Shown here: piece by piece, positions 1 to 5,274 of the stretch
How the letters are laid out: each line of letters opens with the position of its first letter
Position numbering within the stretch: position 1 is the stretch's first letter
NCBI GenBank assembly: GCA_030833825.1
Contig: JAURGL010000113.1
Span: 1-5,274, forward strand
Length of the DNA stretch: 5,274 nt
DNA from: Vulcanococcus sp. SFB_649D_100_25
GTDB taxonomy: Bacteria > Cyanobacteriota > Cyanobacteriia > PCC-6307 > Cyanobiaceae
Reading direction: 5' to 3'
Translations under genes and position numbers: made by a program
The notes under the pieces: generated by a model
The model's database searches: none
Told to the model about the DNA's origin: nothing
Seen by the model: the letters and a program-made list of their open reading frames with translations, nothing else

Positions 1-115
1 GATTGCGCAATGGCAGCAGCGCCTGAAGCAGGAGTCCTGGGATTGCAGGCTGGTGACTGGCCTCGGGACGCAGCGCGATTGGGAGCAACGTTGTGAGGCG
101 ATGCTGCAGGTTTAG
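1..115 (+). CDS. C-terminal 37 codons of an unidentified protein (5' end outside window)
   Basis: The frame beginning at base 2 is open from the window edge to a TAG at 113-115 and encodes 37 residues. They are rich in Gln, Arg, Glu and Trp (for example WQQRLKQES and QRDWEQRCEAMLQV), which looks like a soluble, helical protein end. I do not recognise the family from so short a piece. Two points favour a real gene: the composition is amphipathic and protein-like, and the frame stops exactly where the convergent membrane kinase gene stops. Its TAG overlaps the TAA of that gene (112-114 on the other strand), so the two genes meet tail-to-tail with no spacer. No terminator hairpin is visible in this stretch. 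The frame could still be a chance open frame in GC-rich DNA. Confidence 0.55.
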   Translation, partial: IAQWQQRLKQESWDCRLVTGLGTQRDWEQRCEAMLQV

Positions 116-789
116 CCGCTCCAGCTCTGCCAGAGCAGGCCACTGGCCAGGGGAACCGTGAGGTTGTCGACGCCAAACCAACTGCACTGCTCCAGCGCCG
201 TTGCCACCAGGGCGATCAGGAGCAGTGCACTGCTGGCCGGAGCTGCCTGGCCGCTCGCCATGGCCAGTCCCCGCAGGGCGATCAGGGTCAGGAAGCTGGC
301 CGCGGCCATGCAGCTGGTGCCGGCCAGGGACTTGGTTTGTCCAAACAGACTCCAGCGCGGTGAGATCAGCTGCGGCCCCACCAGCCCCGCCAGGCCATCG
401 CCGATGGCCATGACCATGACGCCTGCGGCCACGCTCAGGGGCTGAAGGGGCCAGAACAAGGCCAGCAAAATCGTGATCGATGCGCCATAGGCGATGGTTC
501 CGTAGCTCTGCCGGCCCACGTCCTCCACGGCCGGCAGGAGGCGGAAGCGGTGATTCAGGGCTGTCGCCAGCGTGACCAGCGCCGCTGCCGCGATGGCCAG
601 CTCGCGCCCAATCCCGAAGGTCCAGGCCCAAAGGACCACGGGTCCTGTGCCGATGTGGACCACTTTGCGGCTCCACTCACGCTGGCTGTTCCAGCGACGT
701 CGAACAGCAAGAGCCGTCCCCACCACGGCGGTGAGCCACAGCAGGACAACGGCGATACCGAGGAGCTGTTGGGCTGTGATCACCGTCAA
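112..789 (-). CDS. phytol kinase / dolichol kinase-like integral membrane protein
   Basis: This 225-residue, strongly hydrophobic protein belongs to the phytol kinase/dolichol kinase/CDP-diglyceride synthetase-like superfamily. Family members transfer phosphate from CTP or another NTP to a prenyl alcohol in the membrane. Cyanobacterial and plant members (VTE5; Synechocystis slr1652) phosphorylate phytol released from chlorophyll, feeding phytyl phosphate to tocopherol or phylloquinone synthesis. Visible signatures are EWSRKVVHIGTG near residues 38-49 with conserved Arg41, Lys42 and His45, the polar GDG at 130-132 within a membrane helix, KSLAGT at 153-158, and a C-terminal DNLTVPL at 208-214. 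About six or seven membrane segments can be drawn (roughly 9-29, 47-60, 61-78, 96-115, 117-138, 153-175 and 183-203). The start chosen is a TTG at 789, 11 bases after the sigma-factor stop. An in-frame GTG at 781-783 (residue 3) is an equally plausible start, and neither has a clear Shine-Dalgarno. Family assignment is firm; phytol rather than another prenol as substrate is inferred from the cyanobacterial setting. Confidence 0.85.
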   Translation of the reverse strand: MTVITAQQLLGIAVVLLWLTAVVGTALAVRRRWNSQREWSRKVVHIGTGPVVLWAWTFGIGRELAIAAAALVTLATALNHRFRLLPAVEDVGRQSYGTIAYGASITILLALFWPLQPLSVAAGVMVMAIGDGLAGLVGPQLISPRWSLFGQTKSLAGTSCMAAASFLTLIALRGLAMASGQAAPASSALLLIALVATALEQCSWFGVDNLTVPLASGLLWQSWSG

Positions 790-800
790 CAGCTCAGGGA

Positions 801-1841
801 TCAGGCGGCCTGTTGATAGTTGGTCATCAGGCGCAGCTTCAGGATCGCCTTGGACTCCAGCTGCCGCACCCGCTCGCGCGAGACATTGATCTGGCGTCCG
901 ATCTCGGCAAGGGTGAGGGGCTCCTGGCCAGCCAGGCCGAAGCGCAACTCGATGATCTTGCGCTCCCGCTCGTTGAGTTGGGAGAGCCAGGTGCCGAGGT
1001 GTTCTTTCTGCAGGTTGCGGTCCATGGAATCCATGGACTCATTGCTGTTGGGGTCAGCAATCAGTTCCCCGAGGGTGCTGCGATCGTCGTCGCCGCGGGC
1101 ATGGGCGTCGAGTGATGCGCAGGGGGCGCTTTGGGAGATCAGTTCTTCCAGCTCATCAGGAGTCATGCCCAGGGCATGGGCCAACTCGAGGCGATTCGGT
1201 TGACGGCCGAAACGGTGGGAGAGCTCCCGGGTGACGCGGCGCATCTTCGAGAGCTTTTCGCTCACGTGGATGGGTAAGCGAATGGTGCGTGCGCTGTTGT
1301 CGATTGCCCGGGTCATGCCCTGGCGAATCCACCAGTAGGCATACGTCGAAAACTTGTATCCCATGGCCGGGTCGAACTTGTCGACGGCGCGCTCCAGGCC
1401 GATGGCGCCTTCTTGAACAAGGTCCAGCAGTTCAAGGCCCTGGTTCTGATACTTCTTGGCGACGCTCACCACCAGTCGCAGGTTGGCGGCCATCATCCGG
1501 TCGCGGGCCCGGGTCCCCATGCGGATCTGGTGCTTTTGGCGAGCGGTGAGATCAGCTTCTGGCAGTTCCTGCAGACGCTTCATCGCCTGCACATGGTGGG
1601 CCAGTTCGATTTCCTCAGCGGGGGTGAGTAGCGGTACCCGCCCGATATTGCTCAGGTACCAACCGATTGAATCCGCACTCAGGCGACCTCCCTGCCGGGA
1701 TGCCGCTGTTCGTGTTGGCGTTTTGTTGGTTGAAGGCCCGGATGCAGCGGGATTGTTTGCAGGCATGGCACCGTTTGCGAGGGCTTCGGTGGATGCTTTC
1801 GCGTTGCGAGTGCCTCTGGGTGATTGCAGAGGTGAACTCAC
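801..1841 (-). CDS. group 2 (alternative) sigma-70 factor, RpoD-like
   Basis: This 346-residue RNA polymerase sigma factor directs the core enzyme to promoters. Regions in order are: a low-complexity Ala/Ser/Thr/Pro-rich N-terminus (about 1-50); region 1.2 (about 55-90, with DSIGWYLSNIGRVPLLT); regions 2.1-2.4 (about 117-180, with LRLVVSVAKKYQNQG, DLVQEGAIGLERAVDKFD and FSTYAYWWIRQGMTRAI); region 3 (about 190-260, with IHVSEKLSKM and FGRQPNRLELAHALGM); and region 4 (about 290-340), with the -35-binding helix-turn-helix around residues 309-337 (LAEIGRQINVSRERVRQLES). The near-complete match in 2.4 and 4.2 implies recognition of ordinary -10/-35 promoters. The short N-terminus without an acidic region 1.1, and QGMTRAI where primary factors have QAITRAI, point to the non-essential group 2 set (cyanobacterial SigB-E relatives) rather than SigA; which member cannot be told by eye. 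The start is a GTG at 1839-1841, the only recognised start codon before an in-frame TAA 33 bases upstream. It lacks a clear Shine-Dalgarno; the first internal ATG is Met26 (1764-1766). Confidence 0.93.
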   Translation of the reverse strand: MSSPLQSPRGTRNAKASTEALANGAMPANNPAASGPSTNKTPTRTAASRQGGRLSADSIGWYLSNIGRVPLLTPAEEIELAHHVQAMKRLQELPEADLTARQKHQIRMGTRARDRMMAANLRLVVSVAKKYQNQGLELLDLVQEGAIGLERAVDKFDPAMGYKFSTYAYWWIRQGMTRAIDNSARTIRLPIHVSEKLSKMRRVTRELSHRFGRQPNRLELAHALGMTPDELEELISQSAPCASLDAHARGDDDRSTLGELIADPNSNESMDSMDRNLQKEHLGTWLSQLNERERKIIELRFGLAGQEPLTLAEIGRQINVSRERVRQLESKAILKLRLMTNYQQAA

Positions 1842-1868
1842 GGGCGAAAAGCAGCTTGAGTTGGCCGG

Positions 1869-1877
1869 AATTTAGCA
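1869..1877 (-). promoter_or_regulatory. candidate extended -10 promoter element of the sigma factor gene
   Basis: Read on the minus strand, bases 1877-1869 give TGC followed by TAAATT. This is an extended -10 (TGn) next to a hexamer matching TATAAT at four of six positions. It would place the transcript start near 1862 and leave a leader of about 20 bases before the GTG start. No good -35 box lies 16-18 bases upstream, which is tolerable for an extended -10 promoter. An 8-bp palindrome CTGGCCAG (1881-1888) sits in the spacer and could be a regulator site or chance. This is a weak, by-eye call. Confidence 0.25.
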
Positions 1878-1895
1878 CTCCTGGCCAGCCGAGAT

Positions 1896-1921
1896 TGCAG
1901 CGAATTGGAAGACTTGCTGCA
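1896..1921. repeat. short inverted repeat in the ppk-sigma intergenic region
   Basis: TGCAGC at 1896-1901 is repeated in inverse as GCTGCA at 1916-1921, separated by 14 bases. The six-base stem with a large loop is weak as a hairpin. It is not followed by a T-run in the direction of ppk transcription, so it does not qualify as an intrinsic terminator. It lies 20-45 bases upstream of the candidate -10 of the sigma gene, a position where a dimeric regulator could bind. The remainder of the 118-base gap (1842-1959) shows no small gene. Confidence 0.2.
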
Positions 1922-1959
1922 TTAATTCCGTCAGGTTTTCTTCCTGTTCGTATCGAGGG

Positions 1960-4104
1960 CTACCCCCTTGTGTCAGCTGGACTTAGGCCTCTTCTCCAGT
2001 GCTCCATCAATTCGGCTTGGACGGCAAAGTTGTCGTCGTCAGGAATGCGCCGCGTGAAGCTCCCATCGCTTTGCATGTCCCAGGCGGTGCAGTTGTCAGC
2101 CAGATAGGTGTTGATCAACCGCACCATGCGTTGATGAAGCTCCGGATCCTCAACGGGAACGACGGCTTCAACACGGCGATCCAAGTTGCGTCCCATCCAG
2201 TCAGCGCTCCCGAGATACACCTCGTCCTGGCCCCCATTGGCGAACCAGAAGAGGCGCGAGTGCTCTAAGAAGCGACCGATCACGCTCGAGACCCGAATGT
2301 TCTCGCTCACGCCCTCCACCCCAGGCTTGAGGCTGCACATTCCTCGGATCACCAGATCGATCTGCACGCCGGCCTGGGAGGCCTCGTAGAGCAGGGCGAT
2401 GATCCGGGGGTCCACCAGGGCGTTCATCTTGGCCTTGATGCCGGAGGCTCGTCCTGCCTTGGCGTGCTCGATTTCGCGTCGGATGAGTTCCATCATTCGG
2501 CGCCGCAGCGTCACCGGAGCCACCAGCAGTTTCCTGAATTCCTGCTGCTTGGAGAATCCGGTGAGGTAGTTGAACAGTTCGGCCAGATCCTGCCCCAGTT
2601 CCGGACGGGCCGAAAGCAGCCCCAGATCGGTGTAGAGCTGCGCCGTCCGTGAGTTGTAGTTGCCAGTGGCGATATGGCAGTAGCTGCGTAGGCGCTCTTT
2701 TTCCTTGCGGACCACCAGGGTGATCTTGGTGTGGGTCTTCAGGCCGATCACCCCATAGACGACGTGCACCCCGGAGCGCTCCAGCTGCCGCGCCCACTGG
2801 ATGTTGTTGTCTTCGTCGAAGCGGGCCTTCAGTTCCACCAGCACCATCACCTGCTTGCCGTTTTCAGCGGCGCGGATCAGGGCGGCGATGATCGGAGAAT
2901 CCTTGGAGACCCGATAGAGGGTCATCTTGATGGCGAGCACCGAAGCGTCATCGGCGGCCTGATTGATGAATTCCTCCACGCTTGTGGAGAACAGGTCGAA
3001 GGGGTGTTGCAGGAGCACGTCGCCCCGTCGCAGCACCGAAAAGATGCTTTCGAATTCTTCAGCCTTGATGGAGCCATCTTCCAGGAGGCTTTTCTGGGCC
3101 CGCGCAAGGCTGTATGGGGTCCGGCCGCGGTGGGGGGTGTCCTTCAGCTTGGGCAGTGGGACCGCCAGAAGACTCATCAGATCGTCGAGTCCCAGTGGGC
3201 CGCCGATGCGATAGAGGTCTTCGGGCTCAACGCCGGTGCCCTCGAGGAGGAGTTCCACAACGGGATCGGGCATCTCGTCGGCCACTTCAAGGCGCACCAC
3301 CTCACCGCCCATGCGCCGTTTGCGCAGCCCTTGCTGCAGCGCTTCCATCAGGTCGTCGGCTTCCAGGTCCCTTAGTTCCAGGTCGGCGTCGCGGGTCACC
3401 CGGAAGAAGTAATGCCCCTCCACCTCCATGCCGGGGAAGAGCAGTTGGAGGTTGAAGGCCACCACCTGCTCCAAGGGCACTGCTGAGAAGGCCGGCTTGG
3501 GTTCGAGGTCGGAGAGCTCCCCCGGTAGTTCCACGAACCTGGGGAGATTTTTCTGCGGCACCTTCACCCGGGCGAACTGTTGTTGTCCGCTCTCGGGATC
3601 GCGGATCAGGGCCGCGATGTTGAGGCTCAGATTGCTGATGAAGGGGAAGGGGTGAGCTGGGTCCACCGCTAGGGGCGTGAGCACCGGAAAGATGGCTCTC
3701 TTGAAGTAGTCGTTAATCCAGTCCTTCTGTTGGGGATTGAGGTTGCGGTAGTCGATCAGGTGGACGCCTTGTTCCGCGAGTTGGTGTTTGAGGTAGTGGC
3801 GGTAGTGGGCTTGCTGCTGCTCCAGCAGCGGGGCAAGGCCCTCTCGGACGAGGGCCAGTTGCTGGCTTGGGGTGAGTCCGTCGTCGCTGAGTTTCTGAAC
3901 GCCTGCTTCCACCTGTGACTTCAGAGAAGCCACGCGCACCATGAAAAATTCGTCGAGGTTGTTGCTGAAGATGGCGCTGAATTTGGCCTGCTCCAGCAGT
4001 GGGGTGTGCTCACTCAGTGCCTGGGCGAGCACCCTTTGGTTGAAGGCGATCCAGCTCAGCTCCCGGTTGATGTAGAGCTCAGGAGCAACCACTGGATCAG
4101 CCAT
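1960..4104 (-). CDS. ppk: polyphosphate kinase 1
   Basis: This complete 714-residue PPK1 reversibly polymerises the gamma-phosphate of ATP into inorganic polyphosphate, the cell's phosphate and energy reserve. Four domains follow the family order: an N-terminal helical domain (about 1-110, with NRELSWIAFNQRVL at 13-26 and FSNNLDEFFMVRVA at 46-59), a head domain (about 120-320, with PVLTPLAVDPAHPFPF), and the catalytic C1 (about 325-500) and C2 (about 505-690) domains, which resemble phospholipase D. Aligning from memory with the E. coli enzyme, His458 in KTHTK matches the autophosphorylated His435, and His615 in RFLEHSR matches the second catalytic His592. Arg398 (TLYR) and Arg428 (ELKARFDE) match Arg375 and Arg405, and the spacings agree. 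The histidine equivalent to E. coli His454 is His477, in CHIATGNYN, where many homologues have HIGTGN. Length is slightly above E. coli (688), and nothing is missing, so the enzyme should be active. The ATG at 4102-4104 lies 36 bases after the transporter stop, suggesting co-transcription. No Pho-box-like repeat was seen upstream. Confidence 0.97.
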   Translation of the reverse strand: MADPVVAPELYINRELSWIAFNQRVLAQALSEHTPLLEQAKFSAIFSNNLDEFFMVRVASLKSQVEAGVQKLSDDGLTPSQQLALVREGLAPLLEQQQAHYRHYLKHQLAEQGVHLIDYRNLNPQQKDWINDYFKRAIFPVLTPLAVDPAHPFPFISNLSLNIAALIRDPESGQQQFARVKVPQKNLPRFVELPGELSDLEPKPAFSAVPLEQVVAFNLQLLFPGMEVEGHYFFRVTRDADLELRDLEADDLMEALQQGLRKRRMGGEVVRLEVADEMPDPVVELLLEGTGVEPEDLYRIGGPLGLDDLMSLLAVPLPKLKDTPHRGRTPYSLARAQKSLLEDGSIKAEEFESIFSVLRRGDVLLQHPFDLFSTSVEEFINQAADDASVLAIKMTLYRVSKDSPIIAALIRAAENGKQVMVLVELKARFDEDNNIQWARQLERSGVHVVYGVIGLKTHTKITLVVRKEKERLRSYCHIATGNYNSRTAQLYTDLGLLSARPELGQDLAELFNYLTGFSKQQEFRKLLVAPVTLRRRMMELIRREIEHAKAGRASGIKAKMNALVDPRIIALLYEASQAGVQIDLVIRGMCSLKPGVEGVSENIRVSSVIGRFLEHSRLFWFANGGQDEVYLGSADWMGRNLDRRVEAVVPVEDPELHQRMVRLINTYLADNCTAWDMQSDGSFTRRIPDDDNFAVQAELMEHWRRGLSPADTRG

Positions 4105-4117
4105 GCGTGGGCCGCAA

Positions 4118-4123
4118 CCTTCT
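4118..4123 (-). promoter_or_regulatory. possible ribosome binding site of ppk
   Basis: The minus strand reads AGAAGG here, 13 bases before the ppk ATG. The purine core suits the 3' end of 16S rRNA, but the spacing is longer than the usual 5-9 bases, so its use is uncertain. It lies within the 36-base gap after the upstream transporter gene, so it would serve translation from a shared transcript. Confidence 0.3.
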
Positions 4124-4140
4124 GGTCAACAACGTAGCAA

Positions 4141-5274
4141 TCAGAAGGGTTTTTCAGCTTTGCGGGGAAGTCCTCCGGCCACCAGGCTTGCGACCCCGAT
4201 CAGCACGGTGATGCCCAACCAAAACGGACTGCGTTGTCCGATCACGTCATAGGCCAGTCCGGCCAAGGGGGGACCGATAAAGCTCCCGAGGCTTTGCAAG
4301 CCCTGCAAGCTGCCAAGGGCAGCACCCTGGCCGCTGTCATCGAGGCGCCGCGACACCAGTGCCCGCAGGCAGGGAGTCACCAGCCCGGTTCCCAGCGCCA
4401 GGACAGCCACTGCCGAAAACACCACGGTTCTGGCGTTGTCGCTATTGGCCAGGGGAATCAACAGGCAGCCGGCGATCACAAACCCCAGGCCCGCCAGGGT
4501 CAGACGCCACTCCCCGAAGCGCTTCACCAGGGGGCCAATCAAGCCTCCTTGCACCACCGTGGCGACGACGCCCACCACCAGGAAGGCGGTGGCGGCGAGG
4601 GATGGCCCCCAGTTGAAGGCCTGTTTGAAATAGAGAACCAGGACGGCCGTAAAGCCGTTAAACGCCAGGAAAAAGAGGAAGAAAGCCCCGCAGAGTCGGC
4701 GCACCTGTGGATTGGTGAACACCTTCTGCAGGGCCGTGAAGGGGTTGAGATCCCGCTTGCGGGGTAGGGCCAGGCGCGCTTCCGGTGGATGGGTTTCCGG
4801 CAGAAGGGTCACCACCAGCAGAAGATTCAGGAGGGCGAATCCCGCCGCTGCCCACACCGGCAGGGTCACGTTCAGGCCAGCCAGCAGTCCCCCGAAGGCC
4901 GGACCGAGGATGAAGCCCAGACCAAAGGCCACCCCGATCAACCCGAAGGCCTTGGCCCGGTTCTCCGGGGTGGAGATGTCCGCCAGCACTGCCCCCGCGG
5001 TGGCTGCGGTGCCACCGCTCACCCCATCCACCAGGCGTGCCACAAAGAGGAGGATCAGGGGCAGGCTGGTCCCGGCCGCCCAGGGGATGCTCTGCCAGTT
5101 GATGCTCACGGTCAGGGCGAACAGACTCAACCCCAGTACTGAGCCGGCCACGCAGGTGCCAATCACTTCGCGCGTTCGGGCCTTGAGGTCCGCACCGGTC
5201 AGCGACGCTTCCTTCTCCTTGGCCACACCAATGGCCTTCTCCAAGGACAGATCCTCGGAGGCGGAATCGAGCGA
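4141..5274 (-). CDS. MFS efflux transporter, DHA1/TetA-like (5' end probably outside window)
   Basis: This is a proton-coupled major facilitator transporter of the drug:H+ antiporter type; the substrate cannot be told. The frame is open from the window edge to a TGA at 4141-4143 (377 codons). Counting residues from an in-frame TTG at 5242-5244, ten membrane helices are visible. They match helices 3-12 of a 12-helix MFS protein, beginning with VIGTCVAGSVLGLSLFALTV. Motif B in helix 4 is seen as ARLVDGVSGGTAATAGAVLAD with Arg70, and the antiporter motif C in helix 5 as GLGFILGPAFGG (108-119). A basic loop (about 142-172) divides the two halves, and a degenerate motif A copy, GPLVKRFGEWRL, follows helix 8. 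Helices 1-2 should lie beyond the window. However, the roughly 37 residues before helix 3 are charged rather than hydrophobic, and the TTG has GAGG eight bases upstream (5253-5256), so a shorter start inside the window cannot be excluded. It lies 36 bases upstream of ppk on the same strand, so it may be the first or an early gene of that transcript. Confidence 0.88.
   Translation of the reverse strand, partial: SLDSASEDLSLEKAIGVAKEKEASLTGADLKARTREVIGTCVAGSVLGLSLFALTVSINWQSIPWAAGTSLPLILLFVARLVDGVSGGTAATAGAVLADISTPENRAKAFGLIGVAFGLGFILGPAFGGLLAGLNVTLPVWAAAGFALLNLLLVVTLLPETHPPEARLALPRKRDLNPFTALQKVFTNPQVRRLCGAFFLFFLAFNGFTAVLVLYFKQAFNWGPSLAATAFLVVGVVATVVQGGLIGPLVKRFGEWRLTLAGLGFVIAGCLLIPLANSDNARTVVFSAVAVLALGTGLVTPCLRALVSRRLDDSGQGAALGSLQGLQSLGSFIGPPLAGLAYDVIGQRSPFWLGITVLIGVASLVAGGLPRKAEKPF

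Noticed and set aside
1932..1946. CAGG/CCTG inverted repeat with a 7-base loop just after ppk, as a terminator.
   Set aside because: The stem is only four base pairs and no T-run follows it in the direction of ppk transcription.
1667..2107. A 146-codon plus-strand open frame spanning the ppk-sigma gap.
   Set aside because: It is antisense to the ends of both genes, has no recognisable domain or ribosome site, and the part within the gap looks non-coding.
2731..3375. A 214-codon open frame on the plus strand, antisense to ppk.
   Set aside because: It lies wholly inside the well-supported ppk gene, its product is His/Gln/Gly-rich with no recognisable domain, and GC-rich coding DNA commonly leaves the antisense frame open.
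4234..4767. A 177-codon plus-strand open frame opposite the MFS gene.
   Set aside because: The Gln/His/Gly-rich composition is what the complement of hydrophobic codons gives, and the MFS reading is clearly the real one.
1..5274. Insertion sequences, CRISPR repeats, tRNA or rRNA genes, riboswitches, and HIP1 octamers.
   Set aside because: Reading both strands by eye I found no terminal inverted repeats, transposase motifs, regularly spaced repeats, RNA gene signatures or GCGATCGC; the window is almost fully covered by ordinary genes.

Overview
The window looks like chromosomal DNA of a cyanobacterium, most likely of the marine/freshwater picocyanobacterial lineage (Synechococcus, Cyanobium and relatives). 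The evidence is the high GC content, the tight gene packing, a group 2 sigma-70 factor of the cyanobacterial RpoD-like type, and a small membrane kinase of the phytol/dolichol kinase family expected in a chlorophyll-containing cell. By eye I find no copy of the HIP1 octamer GCGATCGC. That octamer is abundant in many beta-cyanobacteria and scarce in picocyanobacteria, so its absence agrees weakly with this placement.

Layout, left to right: the last 37 codons of an unidentified plus-strand gene (1-115) run tail-to-tail into a minus-strand block of four genes, and the two stop codons overlap. Read in the direction of transcription (right to left), the block is: an MFS (DHA1-type) efflux transporter whose 5' end is cut by the window (4141-5274), a complete polyphosphate kinase 1 (ppk, 1960-4104), a complete group 2 sigma-70 factor (801-1841), and a phytol/dolichol kinase-like integral membrane protein (112-789). 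The gaps are 36, 118 and 11 bases.

The MFS-ppk pair and the sigma-phytol kinase pair are each close enough to be co-transcribed. The 118-base gap between ppk and the sigma gene is the only real intergenic region. It holds a weak extended -10 candidate, an 8-bp palindrome and a short inverted repeat, but no convincing intrinsic terminator, so read-through from ppk into the sigma gene is possible.

Functionally the block joins polyphosphate storage, an alternative sigma factor and a probable prenyl-alcohol salvage kinase. A shared stress or nutrient role is conceivable but is inference only. I see no mobile element, CRISPR array, tRNA, rRNA or riboswitch, and most of the window is ordinary core-genome material. 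The oddest points are the charged segment just before the third membrane helix of the MFS protein, the overlapping stop codons at the left, and the use of GTG or TTG as the likely starts of two of the three complete genes.
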